Shown: positions 1 to 6,844 of the stretch, piece by piece
Layout: every line of letters begins with the position of its first letter
Numbering within the stretch: position 1 is the stretch's first letter
From: Candidatus Poseidoniales archaeon
Lineage (GTDB): Archaea > Thermoplasmatota > Poseidoniia > Poseidoniales > Poseidoniaceae
DNA: 7,758 nucleotides
NCBI GenBank assembly: GCA_003602535.1
Contig: QQSA01000092.1
Coordinates: 13,970 to 21,727, forward strand
Reading direction: 5' to 3'
Translations under genes and position numbers: made by a program
The notes under the pieces: model-generated
The model's database searches: none
What the model was told of the DNA's origin: nothing
The model's input: the letters and a program-made list of their open reading frames with translations, nothing else

Positions 1-1941
1 GTCTCAATACGTTCTATCGGAAATATTGTCTTTGAAATATTTGATACAAGTGAAATCATCAAGCCATCTACAGTCAATACTGCATCCTGTGCTGTATACG
101 ACTTGGATGTCATCAAAAACTACGAACCAGGCTATCTAGTGTTCACAACACCAGGGGCACCTGAAGCCAAACCCGATGAGATTGACTTGGCAACTTGGAG
201 GCAGGATCATTGGACTGTAGACTTAGATTTCTCTAATGCGCCAGGTCCAAGAGATGCCGAAGACCCAACGAGTCCCCGGTTGTGGCCAGTTGAAACAAAA
301 TATACAGTACAAGTTTCAGTCTGTGCGCCGATTAATGCCAATGCCGGATTAGGCCCCGCTGTAACGGTTAAAGCCCATTTGGAAGGATACCCTCGCGTTG
401 CAAATTCAGTAACACTTTCCACGAATGTTGAACATGTTTATGGATTGCAATTCGATGAAGAAATTAAAACCGACTACATGGTAAATCCGGGAGATAGTTG
501 GGAGATTCTTACCACAGTCATAAACACTGGAAACGGGCCTGACAATTACGATTTACGCTTGAGTAGTGTTAGCGACTCTTCAGGAATAGCAGTTCTATGG
601 GATGTCGACATTCCAAGGGGTACTCTAGAAGAGTTGCAGAGAGGTGCTGGACAACCAGTCCCTATCACAATCAATGTTCCTAAACAGGTGCCTGCTGGCG
701 ATTACACAGTTGTAATTCAAGCGCTTAGTGAAGAAGTTTACATGAATGAAGATCTTAACAAGGTTACCAGATTGCGCAATGAAATAACATTCCACATCAC
801 AGTGAATGAATTTTATGATATGCAAATCAGTATGGATGAATCTGTTGATAACGATGTGAAGACCAGCGCCCCAGGTAGAATTGTAGAATTCATAGTCAAC
901 ATTACAAATGCAGGTAACGTACCAGATACTCCTTCATTGCACAACCACACTATGATAAAAAGTGATTCTGGAGGAGAGGAGTTCGATCCTATTCCGGGAA
1001 TGAATACACTTTCTGAGTGGTATGTCGATTGGAAGATGGTCAAGTACGTTGGTAGCGACCTGATTATCGAAACTGAATGTACTGAAATGAAGTCTACAGC
1101 CGAAGAGTTCCCTGAAGACGAATGTGTTTGGTTGGAGGACATTAACGAGTGGAGATTACCTACAATGGATCCATACACCACCCATACAATGATTGCTACT
1201 GTGCACATATCCACCGGTGCTAAGCTAGATACTCGAGATATCGGTTTGAAGGTGACAAGTATGGCAGGTAATATGGAAGACAACGGAGATCACGATGATA
1301 GCCCAGAATGGTCAGGAGAACTTCTAGATTCAAACGAACTAATTGTTACTCTACGCCTAAGAGCTCCTAACTTGGTAATCTCAGAAGTTTCGGTTTCTAG
1401 TACAAGTAACGAAGTCGATAACACAATCCCAGTTAGGGTCGTTCTACAAAATACAGGAAACGTTCACGCCACAAATATTGAAGTCATCCTTTGTGAATTT
1501 GACGAAGCTACCGAAGAGGTTCTCGATGATATCAGAGATGGCGGATGTCCAGAAGACTCAGTTGTAACTCGTCAAACGATAGGTGCTCTACTAGCACCTG
1601 ATGCTAGCGAAGATGCTCAGGAAATAGAATTGTATCTATTATATCCTGTATCTGCAGGTTCGTATGATGTAGTTGTAGTTGTGGATCCAATGAACAACAT
1701 CGTTGAGGTTAGTGAGCGCGATAACATCCGCGTAGTCGATGAACCACTATCTAGCGAGTCACCATTCCTAGATGTTGCTGGAGAAATTGTTAGCAACTGG
1801 GCATTACCATTTGGTGTTCTAGTATTGACATTCTCTCTATTCGGAGTCTTGTATTTGGTAGGACGCGGACGTCGTGCTGAAGTTAACAAGAGACTAGCAG
1901 AACAAAGCAGTTTGATCTCTGTTTTAGATGACGAAGTCTGA
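1..1941 (+). CDS. Secreted/surface protein with CARDB/NEW3-type Ig-like domains and a C-terminal membrane anchor (5' partial)
   Basis: The frame is open from base 1, so the gene starts left of the window. A TTG at 103 is only an internal Leu codon, because 34 uninterrupted codons precede it. The visible 646 residues are mostly extracytoplasmic beta-sandwich-like sequence. A NEW3-like unit lies at about residues 145-245 (with NTGNGPDNY), a second related unit starts near 270 (NITNAGNVPD), and a CARDB-like domain spans about 455-580. The CARDB-like domain carries the hallmark VVLQNTGN near its start and VVVDPMNNIVEVSERDN near its end. A single hydrophobic helix (about 600-621, after SNWALPFG) is followed by basic GRGRR and a short cytoplasmic tail ending in DDEV, which gives an outside-facing type I topology. 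By family knowledge such domains act in adhesion or cell-surface architecture; the ligand cannot be told. Its stop lies 22 bp from the stop of the convergent regulator gene. Confidence is high for architecture and low for function. Confidence 0.85.
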   Translation, partial: VSIRSIGNIVFEIFDTSEIIKPSTVNTASCAVYDLDVIKNYEPGYLVFTTPGAPEAKPDEIDLATWRQDHWTVDLDFSNAPGPRDAEDPTSPRLWPVETKYTVQVSVCAPINANAGLGPAVTVKAHLEGYPRVANSVTLSTNVEHVYGLQFDEEIKTDYMVNPGDSWEILTTVINTGNGPDNYDLRLSSVSDSSGIAVLWDVDIPRGTLEELQRGAGQPVPITINVPKQVPAGDYTVVIQALSEEVYMNEDLNKVTRLRNEITFHITVNEFYDMQISMDESVDNDVKTSAPGRIVEFIVNITNAGNVPDTPSLHNHTMIKSDSGGEEFDPIPGMNTLSEWYVDWKMVKYVGSDLIIETECTEMKSTAEEFPEDECVWLEDINEWRLPTMDPYTTHTMIATVHISTGAKLDTRDIGLKVTSMAGNMEDNGDHDDSPEWSGELLDSNELIVTLRLRAPNLVISEVSVSSTSNEVDNTIPVRVVLQNTGNVHATNIEVILCEFDEATEEVLDDIRDGGCPEDSVVTRQTIGALLAPDASEDAQEIELYLLYPVSAGSYDVVVVVDPMNNIVEVSERDNIRVVDEPLSSESPFLDVAGEIVSNWALPFGVLVLTFSLFGVLYLVGRGRRAEVNKRLAEQSSLISVLDDEV

Positions 1942-1963
1942 AACTAAGTTCCAAGCATCGGCC

Positions 1964-2725
1964 TCAAGGACTTCCCTTGGGGTCGATGCCAAGGGCTGCC
2001 CACCAAGGGAGTTCAATGGTCTGTGACCCAGCAATGAATTGACCGGACCTTTCCGCTAGTTGTCTGACGACTCTTGAACGGACTTCATCCATTAACCGCT
2101 CACTTGCTTCAGCTCCAAGTTGTAATTCACGAGCGAATTCTTTGAAATTGAAGTTTGATCGAGGAGATTCTAGAATGTTGTGAATCACTAATCGCTGTTC
2201 ATAAGAATCAAAATCAGAATCCACAGTCGATGAAACCCGTTGTTTTATCTGTTGATGCAGTGCTATCAACGCATCTCTTTCATAATCCAATTTTTCAATC
2301 GCTTCAGAAATGGCAGAAAGGTGATGTGCACCCTCGCCAACACCAATTTTCTTTCTTCCACTGACAATTTCAGCCACTTTAACAACATCACCTTTCAGTC
2401 GATTGGAAAGCTTTAGCGGGCCGCCTGCGGGCAATATTCTCTGACTACATTGGAATAAATCTGGCCCCAGATCAATACGGATTGAAATCGCCTGTTGAAC
2501 CGAGTAGATATTTTTTGGAGGCCCGCCCTTATTGCTCGCAGCCTTCATTTTTACAACAAAACCAGCACTTTCTAATAACTTCAAATGTTTCATCACAGCT
2601 TGTTGCGAAATTCCAATCTGGTCGGCTAATTGGAGGGGGTAATGTGGCTCTCTAACCAATCGCTCAAGAATCGACCTTCTGGCCTTGTTTTGCAGAATCG
2701 AGAGAGCCTCGTCAAGTCCAGCCAC
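1964..2725 (-). CDS. ArsR-like winged-helix transcriptional regulator
   Basis: A protein of 253 residues. The N-terminal 76 residues form a winged-helix DNA-binding domain: helix 1 with NKARRSILERLV, a helix-turn-helix around DQIGISQQAVMKHLKLLESAG (recognition helix about 40-53), and a wing with GGPPKNIYSV (67-76). The wing followed by an ISIRIDLGPDLF segment matches euryarchaeal ArsR-like regulators related to Thermococcales SurR. The SurR redox CxxC is absent; the only cysteine is Cys93, so sulfur sensing is not supported. Residues about 134-165 look like a dimerising helix. Residues 175-225 are helical and could be a second small helical domain. The C-terminus ends with the unusual ELPWWAALGIDP. 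The start is GTG (2723-2725); the next in-frame codon series upstream reaches a TAG without a better start, and no clear SD is visible. It is the last gene of the minus-strand block, 57 bp after the two-TM gene, behind a repeat that may be its operator. Confidence 0.85.
   Translation of the reverse strand: MAGLDEALSILQNKARRSILERLVREPHYPLQLADQIGISQQAVMKHLKLLESAGFVVKMKAASNKGGPPKNIYSVQQAISIRIDLGPDLFQCSQRILPAGGPLKLSNRLKGDVVKVAEIVSGRKKIGVGEGAHHLSAISEAIEKLDYERDALIALHQQIKQRVSSTVDSDFDSYEQRLVIHNILESPRSNFNFKEFARELQLGAEASERLMDEVRSRVVRQLAERSGQFIAGSQTIELPWWAALGIDPKGSP
1965..2009. repeat. Clustered CCTTGG/CCAAGG inverted repeats at the convergent gene junction
   Basis: CCCTTGG (1974-1980) and CCAAGGG (1989-1995) form a 7-bp perfect stem with an 8-base loop. 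A second CCAAGGG occurs at 2003-2009, and CAAGG/CCTTG (1965-1969 with 1975-1979) offers another 5-bp pairing. The cluster starts 24 bp after the stop of the surface-protein gene and lies within the last codons of the convergent regulator. A bidirectional transcription-end structure is possible, but there is no T-tract, and part of the pattern comes from coding for DPKG. Confidence 0.35.
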
Positions 2726-2741
2726 GACTTCACAACCAATA

Positions 2742-2763
2742 GTTACCTAGCGAAGGTTACCTA
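2742..2763 (-). repeat. 8-bp direct repeat upstream of the winged-helix gene (candidate operator)
   Basis: The minus strand carries TAGGTAAC twice (plus strand GTTACCTA at 2742-2749 and 2756-2763), start to start 14 bp apart with a 6-bp spacer. It lies 17 to 38 bp before the regulator's GTG. Each copy is part of a near-palindrome AGGTAACCT. It could be an autoregulatory binding site for the winged-helix protein; this is inferred from position and repetition only. Confidence 0.45.
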
Positions 2764-2792
2764 TGAACCCGTCGCATCAAGGTCAACCTTCG
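2751..2792 (-). repeat. Inverted repeat over the stop codon of the two-TM gene
   Basis: CGAAGGTT at 2751-2758 is matched by AACCTTCG at 2785-2792, an 8-bp perfect stem, with CC/GG continuing it across a small bulge. The loop is about 20 bases. In RNA it would form at the end of the two-TM gene, with the TGA (2783-2785) at the top of the 5' arm. It may act as a 3' end stabiliser or weak terminator, or be part of the regulator's operator, since its inner arm overlaps one direct-repeat copy. Confidence 0.4.
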
Positions 2793-3619
2793 TCCCAGTT
2801 CTTCCAAGACTCATCTGTTGGCGGATTTTCAGGAGTATGAATGCTGGCCTTGTTAATTGAACCACCAACTTTAGTATCAGGCATTTTTCGAATTCTCGTA
2901 TCTACATCTACAAATGGACTCGGAACATTCTGGTTTTGTTGCTCAACGGTTGGAACCTCTCCTCGCATTAATTTGTATAACTGATCGGTAGTCAACATGT
3001 CCTGATTCATCTGCGGGGTTTCCTCTAAAGGAGTAGCTGAAATAATTTGATTTTGGACTATACCAACTTTGTTTTCCCTGCCCCGATTTATCGAAATTAA
3101 AACCCAACCAAGCGGGATAAGAAGGAATCCAACGCCACACAAACCCCCAGGTATTAGCAAAATTTCCAACTGATTCATAGCAGCCTCGTTGCCATTAGTG
3201 AACAAGAGGGGATTTTCGCAACCATCTTCTTCTTCACATTCGGTTGTGATTAATATTTCAGACTCATCCTCAATATTTAACGTAGTAATAGTAGAAAATT
3301 CGACTTCATTATCAATGGTTTGGAAATCGGTTTTACAATCATCATCTACAGAATCCGCTTCAGCTCCATCTTCGACATAATTGAATGAAACATCATAATC
3401 ACTATCGCTTCCTTCGACATGGACAACCCAACATCCTTCTTCTAGAGTAATAGTATCAATTTCATTCTCAACCGTGTGCTCAGAAATTTCTCTTGGGTCA
3501 CTAACTTCGGCTAGAGGGCCGCCGATTAAGACAAATGAAACGATGCCACAAACACTCAGAACAGCCCCCGCGATAAGTATTCGCTTGGGCCAGGGTGAGG
3601 TGGCTTGAGCGGGCTGCAT
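2783..3619 (-). CDS. Two-TM membrane protein with acidic ectodomain, unknown function
   Basis: I do not recognise a family. With the chosen ATG the product has 278 residues: a short N-terminal segment, a TM helix at about 14-34 (RILIAGAVLSVCGIVSF), a strongly acidic external region at about 35-150, a second TM at about 152-177, and a cytoplasmic tail of about 100 residues rich in Gln, Pro and Asn. The external region has four cysteines (63, 95, 128, 134), enough for two disulfides. The tail contains LTTDQLYKLMRGEVPT and ends in ESWKNWDEG, both possible interaction motifs. The start at 3619 was chosen because AGGTGA (3624-3629) sits 4 bases upstream and matches the SD of the neighbouring top6A. 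An ATG at 3645 or a TTG at 3649 would add 8 to 10 residues. It follows top6A by 39 bp (13 bp with the ATG at 3645), so it is probably cotranscribed. Whether it has any role with the topoisomerase is unknown. Confidence 0.75.
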   Translation of the reverse strand: MQPAQATSPWPKRILIAGAVLSVCGIVSFVLIGGPLAEVSDPREISEHTVENEIDTITLEEGCWVVHVEGSDSDYDVSFNYVEDGAEADSVDDDCKTDFQTIDNEVEFSTITTLNIEDESEILITTECEEEDGCENPLLFTNGNEAAMNQLEILLIPGGLCGVGFLLIPLGWVLISINRGRENKVGIVQNQIISATPLEETPQMNQDMLTTDQLYKLMRGEVPTVEQQNQNVPSPFVDVDTRIRKMPDTKVGGSINKASIHTPENPPTDESWKNWDEG

Positions 3620-3623
3620 ATTT

Positions 3624-3629
3624 TCACCT
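3624..3629 (-). promoter_or_regulatory. Candidate ribosome binding site for the two-TM protein
   Basis: On the minus strand AGGTGA lies 4 bases before the ATG at 3619. It is a sub-match of the GGAGGTGAT seen before top6A, and it favours this ATG over the upstream ATG (3645) and TTG (3649), which lack an SD at usual spacing. Confidence 0.45.
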
Positions 3630-3658
3630 AAACGGCTTTCCATCTTCAACCAAACGGC

Positions 3659-4756
3659 TCAAGCCAAACCTAGTTCTTCCAATTTTTCTGGAAGATAAGT
3701 ATCTGTAACGAAATCCAATCCATATTTCGCCAGAGATTGTTGTTCAGCCTTCTTACCAATTTCAAGCATCATATTGATTTGATCCTGCCACCAACTATCG
3801 GCAAATCTTGGATCTGATAATTCTGCATTTAGTGCTTCAATATCCTTCTTCGACAGGTCATCCGAAGGAAGGTCATATGCTAGGATATCATCAGCAGTAA
3901 TCCCTAGATAAGTTGCAGAAGGGGTTGCCAGATATTCCGATATATGTGCTGTTTTAATAGCTCCATATGCAATGGAAGCAAAGATTCTGAAGGACCATGG
4001 ATCGCCGTCCAGGAATACTATTACTGGTAAATCCCATTCTTCGTTCATGCGCTTCATAATTCTGCGTGTAGACCGGGCTGGTTGACCTTTGAGGTGAATT
4101 AATCCACAATTGAATTCTTCATCGAAGCCATTTTCTACCAATCTGTCAAACATACCACCAGTTTCGATAGCCATCAGGAATTTCACATCATGTTCTTTCA
4201 ACTGTATCTTTTCGATTTCTACATTATATGGTAAACCATAACCAGAATCTCCAACATCGTCTCTAGCATTGATGGTCATCCATTGCCCTCTTCGATTTAA
4301 TTCATTGATGGTCACGTTGCCAATCATTCGAGCACCATCTTCTTCAGGACGTAACTTGAAATCCTCTCTAAGACAGGAGGTTACAACTTCCAAATCTTCT
4401 GCTAAGTTGTTTGATTCATTTTGACTTCCGAATTTTCCTAGTCCCCAAGCTTCTGAAATGTAGTACATTTCTCTTAACGTCGATGACTTACCAGCTTCAA
4501 TCATTTCTTCGATAAATTCGACAACGTGCAATGCTCGAAGCAGATTTTTTGCGGAACCGAGACTTGTAGCATCTCTAGTTGAACGCTTTTTACCATATTT
4601 GTATACGCCCAATTTTCTATCAAAGCCAATGTTGTTTTTGGTTCTGACTGGCAAGGTCATTGTTGGAGGTTCCCCTTTCACAATTCGATCATACATCTCT
4701 TCTACTACCATGTGTAGGCGAGCTTTGGTCAATTCAGGATCATTTACACGGGCCAT
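3659..4756 (-). CDS. top6A: DNA topoisomerase VI subunit A (Spo11-like cleavage subunit)
   Basis: This is the DNA-cleaving subunit of the type IIB topoisomerase; with Top6B it forms an A2B2 enzyme that makes double-strand breaks with 5' phosphotyrosyl links. It has 365 residues, the usual length for the family. The winged-helix (CAP-like) cleavage domain carries TLREMYYISEAW with Tyr98-Tyr99; by comparison with Spo11, the second Tyr is the expected catalytic one. The Toprim domain shows AIETGGMFDRL with the metal-binding Glu198, the conserved KGQPARSTRRIMKR (223-236), and LDGDPWSF with Asp250 and Asp252. All key catalytic residues are present, so the enzyme should be active. The ATG overlaps the top6B stop by one base (TGATG), behind a near-perfect SD, so it is probably translationally coupled to top6B. 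The B-then-A order and full catalytic set fit archaeal Topo VI rather than a Spo11 homologue acting alone. Confidence 0.97.
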   Translation of the reverse strand: MARVNDPELTKARLHMVVEEMYDRIVKGEPPTMTLPVRTKNNIGFDRKLGVYKYGKKRSTRDATSLGSAKNLLRALHVVEFIEEMIEAGKSSTLREMYYISEAWGLGKFGSQNESNNLAEDLEVVTSCLREDFKLRPEEDGARMIGNVTINELNRRGQWMTINARDDVGDSGYGLPYNVEIEKIQLKEHDVKFLMAIETGGMFDRLVENGFDEEFNCGLIHLKGQPARSTRRIMKRMNEEWDLPVIVFLDGDPWSFRIFASIAYGAIKTAHISEYLATPSATYLGITADDILAYDLPSDDLSKKDIEALNAELSDPRFADSWWQDQINMMLEIGKKAEQQSLAKYGLDFVTDTYLPEKLEELGLA

Positions 4757-6813
4757 CAGACATCACCTCCGAACAGAGTGGTCTGATTAGAGTCGCCTTC
4801 AACCACACCCGGAGTATAGGATTCTTCAGAAGCATCATCTACTTCTTCTGTTGAAGATTCTACCTGAGTAAGAATTTCTTCCTGCCTACGAATTTCTACA
4901 AGCATTTTCTCATCGAGTTTTGTAGCACCAATAACATCTTGACTACCTCTAAAGAACACTTCGGTTTCAGTCCAATCACCTTTTTCAAGACCAGAAAGTG
5001 AATACTCTACAACAGCCTTTTCGCCCGGTTCTAATGTCTCAATTTTCCATCCCCAAATGCCCATGGCTTCCTTTCTTCCGCCGCGCTCGTTGGCAACCAT
5101 TTCTGCACCAGACTTTTCCGGCCAGTTTACTAGCAAAGAGTAGCTTCTGGCACGAGAGGTATAGTTGAACAGAGTGATAGAAACATCGCTCTGCTTTGTC
5201 TCCTTATTCCATATTGTTGATTCATTGCAGATAACAGCACTCATAATTTTGGTAATCGATCCTGCTAAATCAGGTACAGGACGTTCTAGAATTGCTGCAG
5301 ACTTTTCAGCTATTGCTGGTAGAATGTCATTAATCAGCTCGAATTTTTCACGAGTTTTGGCCATCTTCTTCTTCTTTTCAAGATGCTTACGCAACCCTCG
5401 CCCCATTTCCAACATTGCTTTCCGGGTTTCTTCGAAAACAAATTCGTTATCCGACAAAGCCTCTTTCGCTTCAGAGGTAAATTGAACATTTGTACTCGCT
5501 AAGTGCACCAATATTGCAGCAGGTCCCTTTGGAACGCCACGGCCACCGGCCTGTTCAAGTCCATATTGTCTCCAATCAACGCTTTCTATCGCCTTAGTTA
5601 ACAAACAGCCACCTTGCTGGTACATCAAAGGGACTCGGTTTGCAAATCGTAGCACCTCTACGTGCTTATCCGCTGCCATCCCTTCGCCAAAGATTAGTCC
5701 AACTTCAACCTGGAAAGGGTTGCCATGACTAACCGATGGCGCGCGAGTCATCGTCGCAATGAATTTTGAATCGATAGTCTTCGATAGCCCCTTTTTGATC
5801 AACATCTCTTCAATAGGAGATAGACAATTAGTTGGAGGGCTTAGCAATTTAATCGGCTTGCCACCGACAGTCCTCTCGCCTTGGAATGCTTCTAGAAGAG
5901 CTCGAACATCGTCTGGTTTCATCGATTTCGGCTTAGTACTAACCGCTAATTCTGCTGCTTCACACAATTCCTTGGCAGCCCTCATTGAAACCCCTGAAAA
6001 ATTCTGACGAAGGAATACTGAAAGTCTCGAATCCGAGGATTCTCTACACATTCGTTGCAATTGCCCTAATTCAATTCCATGCGGATGCGGCTTGATAGCA
6101 TCAACCTTACTCGGTAGCCTTTCAGTAACCCTTGGCCAATGGTGTTTTTCACCATCTGGATCGACGAATGTAATGTCGGCATGCGGGTTGACAATACTAG
6201 TCATTCTCAGATATTGGTAAACGGATTGCCTTCCGCGTTGATATTTCGCCTTCATTCTAGTAGTAACTCTAACTCCATGCTCTTTCAAAGTGAGGTCTTC
6301 TCTTTCCCAAATCACCCTCGTCTGATCGCTTTTTACAGCCTTGTTTTTGCGAGTATCAAGTCCGATATTCACACTTACAGCGGCAGGTTCCCCGGCGATT
6401 TTAGAGAGTACATGTGTTGGTTTTCCAGTTGTTAATTGAGAATACATTACTACGCCTGTAATACCGATTCCTTGCTGACCTCGACTTTGCCTAATCGCAT
6501 GAAATCTAGATCCAAACAAAAGTTGCCCGAAAACCTTCTCAATGCTTTTTTGTGGGATTCCAGGACCATTATCTTCGGTCTGTAATTCAATAATGTCCTT
6601 CTTAGTATCAACTTTTGAAATTTTTACAATTATATCTGGCAAGATACGAGCTTCTTCGCAAGCATCTAATGAGTTGTCTACCGCTTCTTTAACGGCAGTG
6701 ATGATAGAACGAGGAAGAGAATCGAATCCTAGAAAGTGTTTATTTTTCTCAAAAAACTCAGAAATCGCAATTTGTTTTTGGTTACTTGCCATCTTGTTTG
6801 CAATGCCTGCCAT
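4756..6813 (-). CDS. top6B: DNA topoisomerase VI subunit B (GHKL ATPase subunit)
   Basis: ATPase and strand-capture subunit of Topo VI. Numbered from the ATG at 6813 (685 residues), the GHKL ATPase domain has the N-box with VKEAVDNSLDA (Glu43, Asn47), the G1 box EDNGPGIP (80-87) and the glycine-rich lid QSRGQQGIGITG (109-120). An H2TH region follows at about 249-290. The transducer domain (about 318-475) contains QFTSEAKEAL, with Lys450 as the expected switch lysine that senses ATP. A basic stretch KHLEKKKKMAKTR (476-488) leads to a C-terminal Ig-like domain (about 533-628) and an acidic tail. The protein is longer than Sulfolobus Top6B (about 530) and somewhat longer than euryarchaeal forms with the Ig domain. 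The start is uncertain: 6813 has GGAGTGAT at good spacing; the ATG at 6831 follows AAGGAGG by only 3 bases; a TTG at 6849 and an ATG at 6792 are also in frame. The first core motif (ISEFFEKN) fits 6813 or 6792 best. Confidence 0.96.
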   Translation of the reverse strand: MAGIANKMASNQKQIAISEFFEKNKHFLGFDSLPRSIITAVKEAVDNSLDACEEARILPDIIVKISKVDTKKDIIELQTEDNGPGIPQKSIEKVFGQLLFGSRFHAIRQSRGQQGIGITGVVMYSQLTTGKPTHVLSKIAGEPAAVSVNIGLDTRKNKAVKSDQTRVIWEREDLTLKEHGVRVTTRMKAKYQRGRQSVYQYLRMTSIVNPHADITFVDPDGEKHHWPRVTERLPSKVDAIKPHPHGIELGQLQRMCRESSDSRLSVFLRQNFSGVSMRAAKELCEAAELAVSTKPKSMKPDDVRALLEAFQGERTVGGKPIKLLSPPTNCLSPIEEMLIKKGLSKTIDSKFIATMTRAPSVSHGNPFQVEVGLIFGEGMAADKHVEVLRFANRVPLMYQQGGCLLTKAIESVDWRQYGLEQAGGRGVPKGPAAILVHLASTNVQFTSEAKEALSDNEFVFEETRKAMLEMGRGLRKHLEKKKKMAKTREKFELINDILPAIAEKSAAILERPVPDLAGSITKIMSAVICNESTIWNKETKQSDVSITLFNYTSRARSYSLLVNWPEKSGAEMVANERGGRKEAMGIWGWKIETLEPGEKAVVEYSLSGLEKGDWTETEVFFRGSQDVIGATKLDEKMLVEIRRQEEILTQVESSTEEVDDASEESYTPGVVEGDSNQTTLFGGDV
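4762..4770 (-). promoter_or_regulatory. Shine-Dalgarno site for top6A inside the top6B 3' end
   Basis: The minus strand reads GGAGGTGAT, 5 bases before the top6A ATG (4754-4756). This is nine bases complementary to the expected 3' end of archaeal 16S rRNA. The same bases encode Gly-Gly-Asp just before the last residue (Val) of Top6B. Together with the TGATG stop/start overlap it sets the top6A start unambiguously. Confidence 0.85.
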
Positions 6814-6817
6814 GAGA

Positions 6818-6825
6818 ATCACTCC
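6818..6825 (-). promoter_or_regulatory. Candidate Shine-Dalgarno site for top6B
   Basis: The minus strand reads GGAGTGAT, 4 bases before the ATG at 6813. It is the top6A SD (GGAGGTGAT) with one G missing and nearly the same spacing. A competing purine-rich AAGGAGG lies at 6835-6841 but is only 3 bases from the ATG at 6831, a tight fit for initiation. Confidence 0.5.
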
Positions 6826-6844
6826 GCCCATGGTCCTCCTTCGT

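Noticed and set aside
813..1283. 156-codon open frame on the minus strand inside the surface-protein gene
   Set aside because: It is antisense to clear Ig-like coding sequence, has Ser/Val-rich composition typical of a shadow frame, and has no SD or family resemblance.
4160..4280. Possible missing motif in Top6A
   Set aside because: On counting residues, the Toprim Glu198 and the DGD at 250-252 are both present, so the subunit looks intact.
5349..5390. Pyrimidine-rich tract (TTCTTCTTCTTTTC) as a terminator or repeat
   Set aside because: It is the complement of codons for the Lys-rich linker of Top6B (KHLEKKKKM) in the middle of the gene.
5165..5485. 106-codon open frame on the plus strand within top6B
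   Set aside because: Antisense to the transducer and linker region; Phe/Ser runs come from the Lys-rich sense codons.
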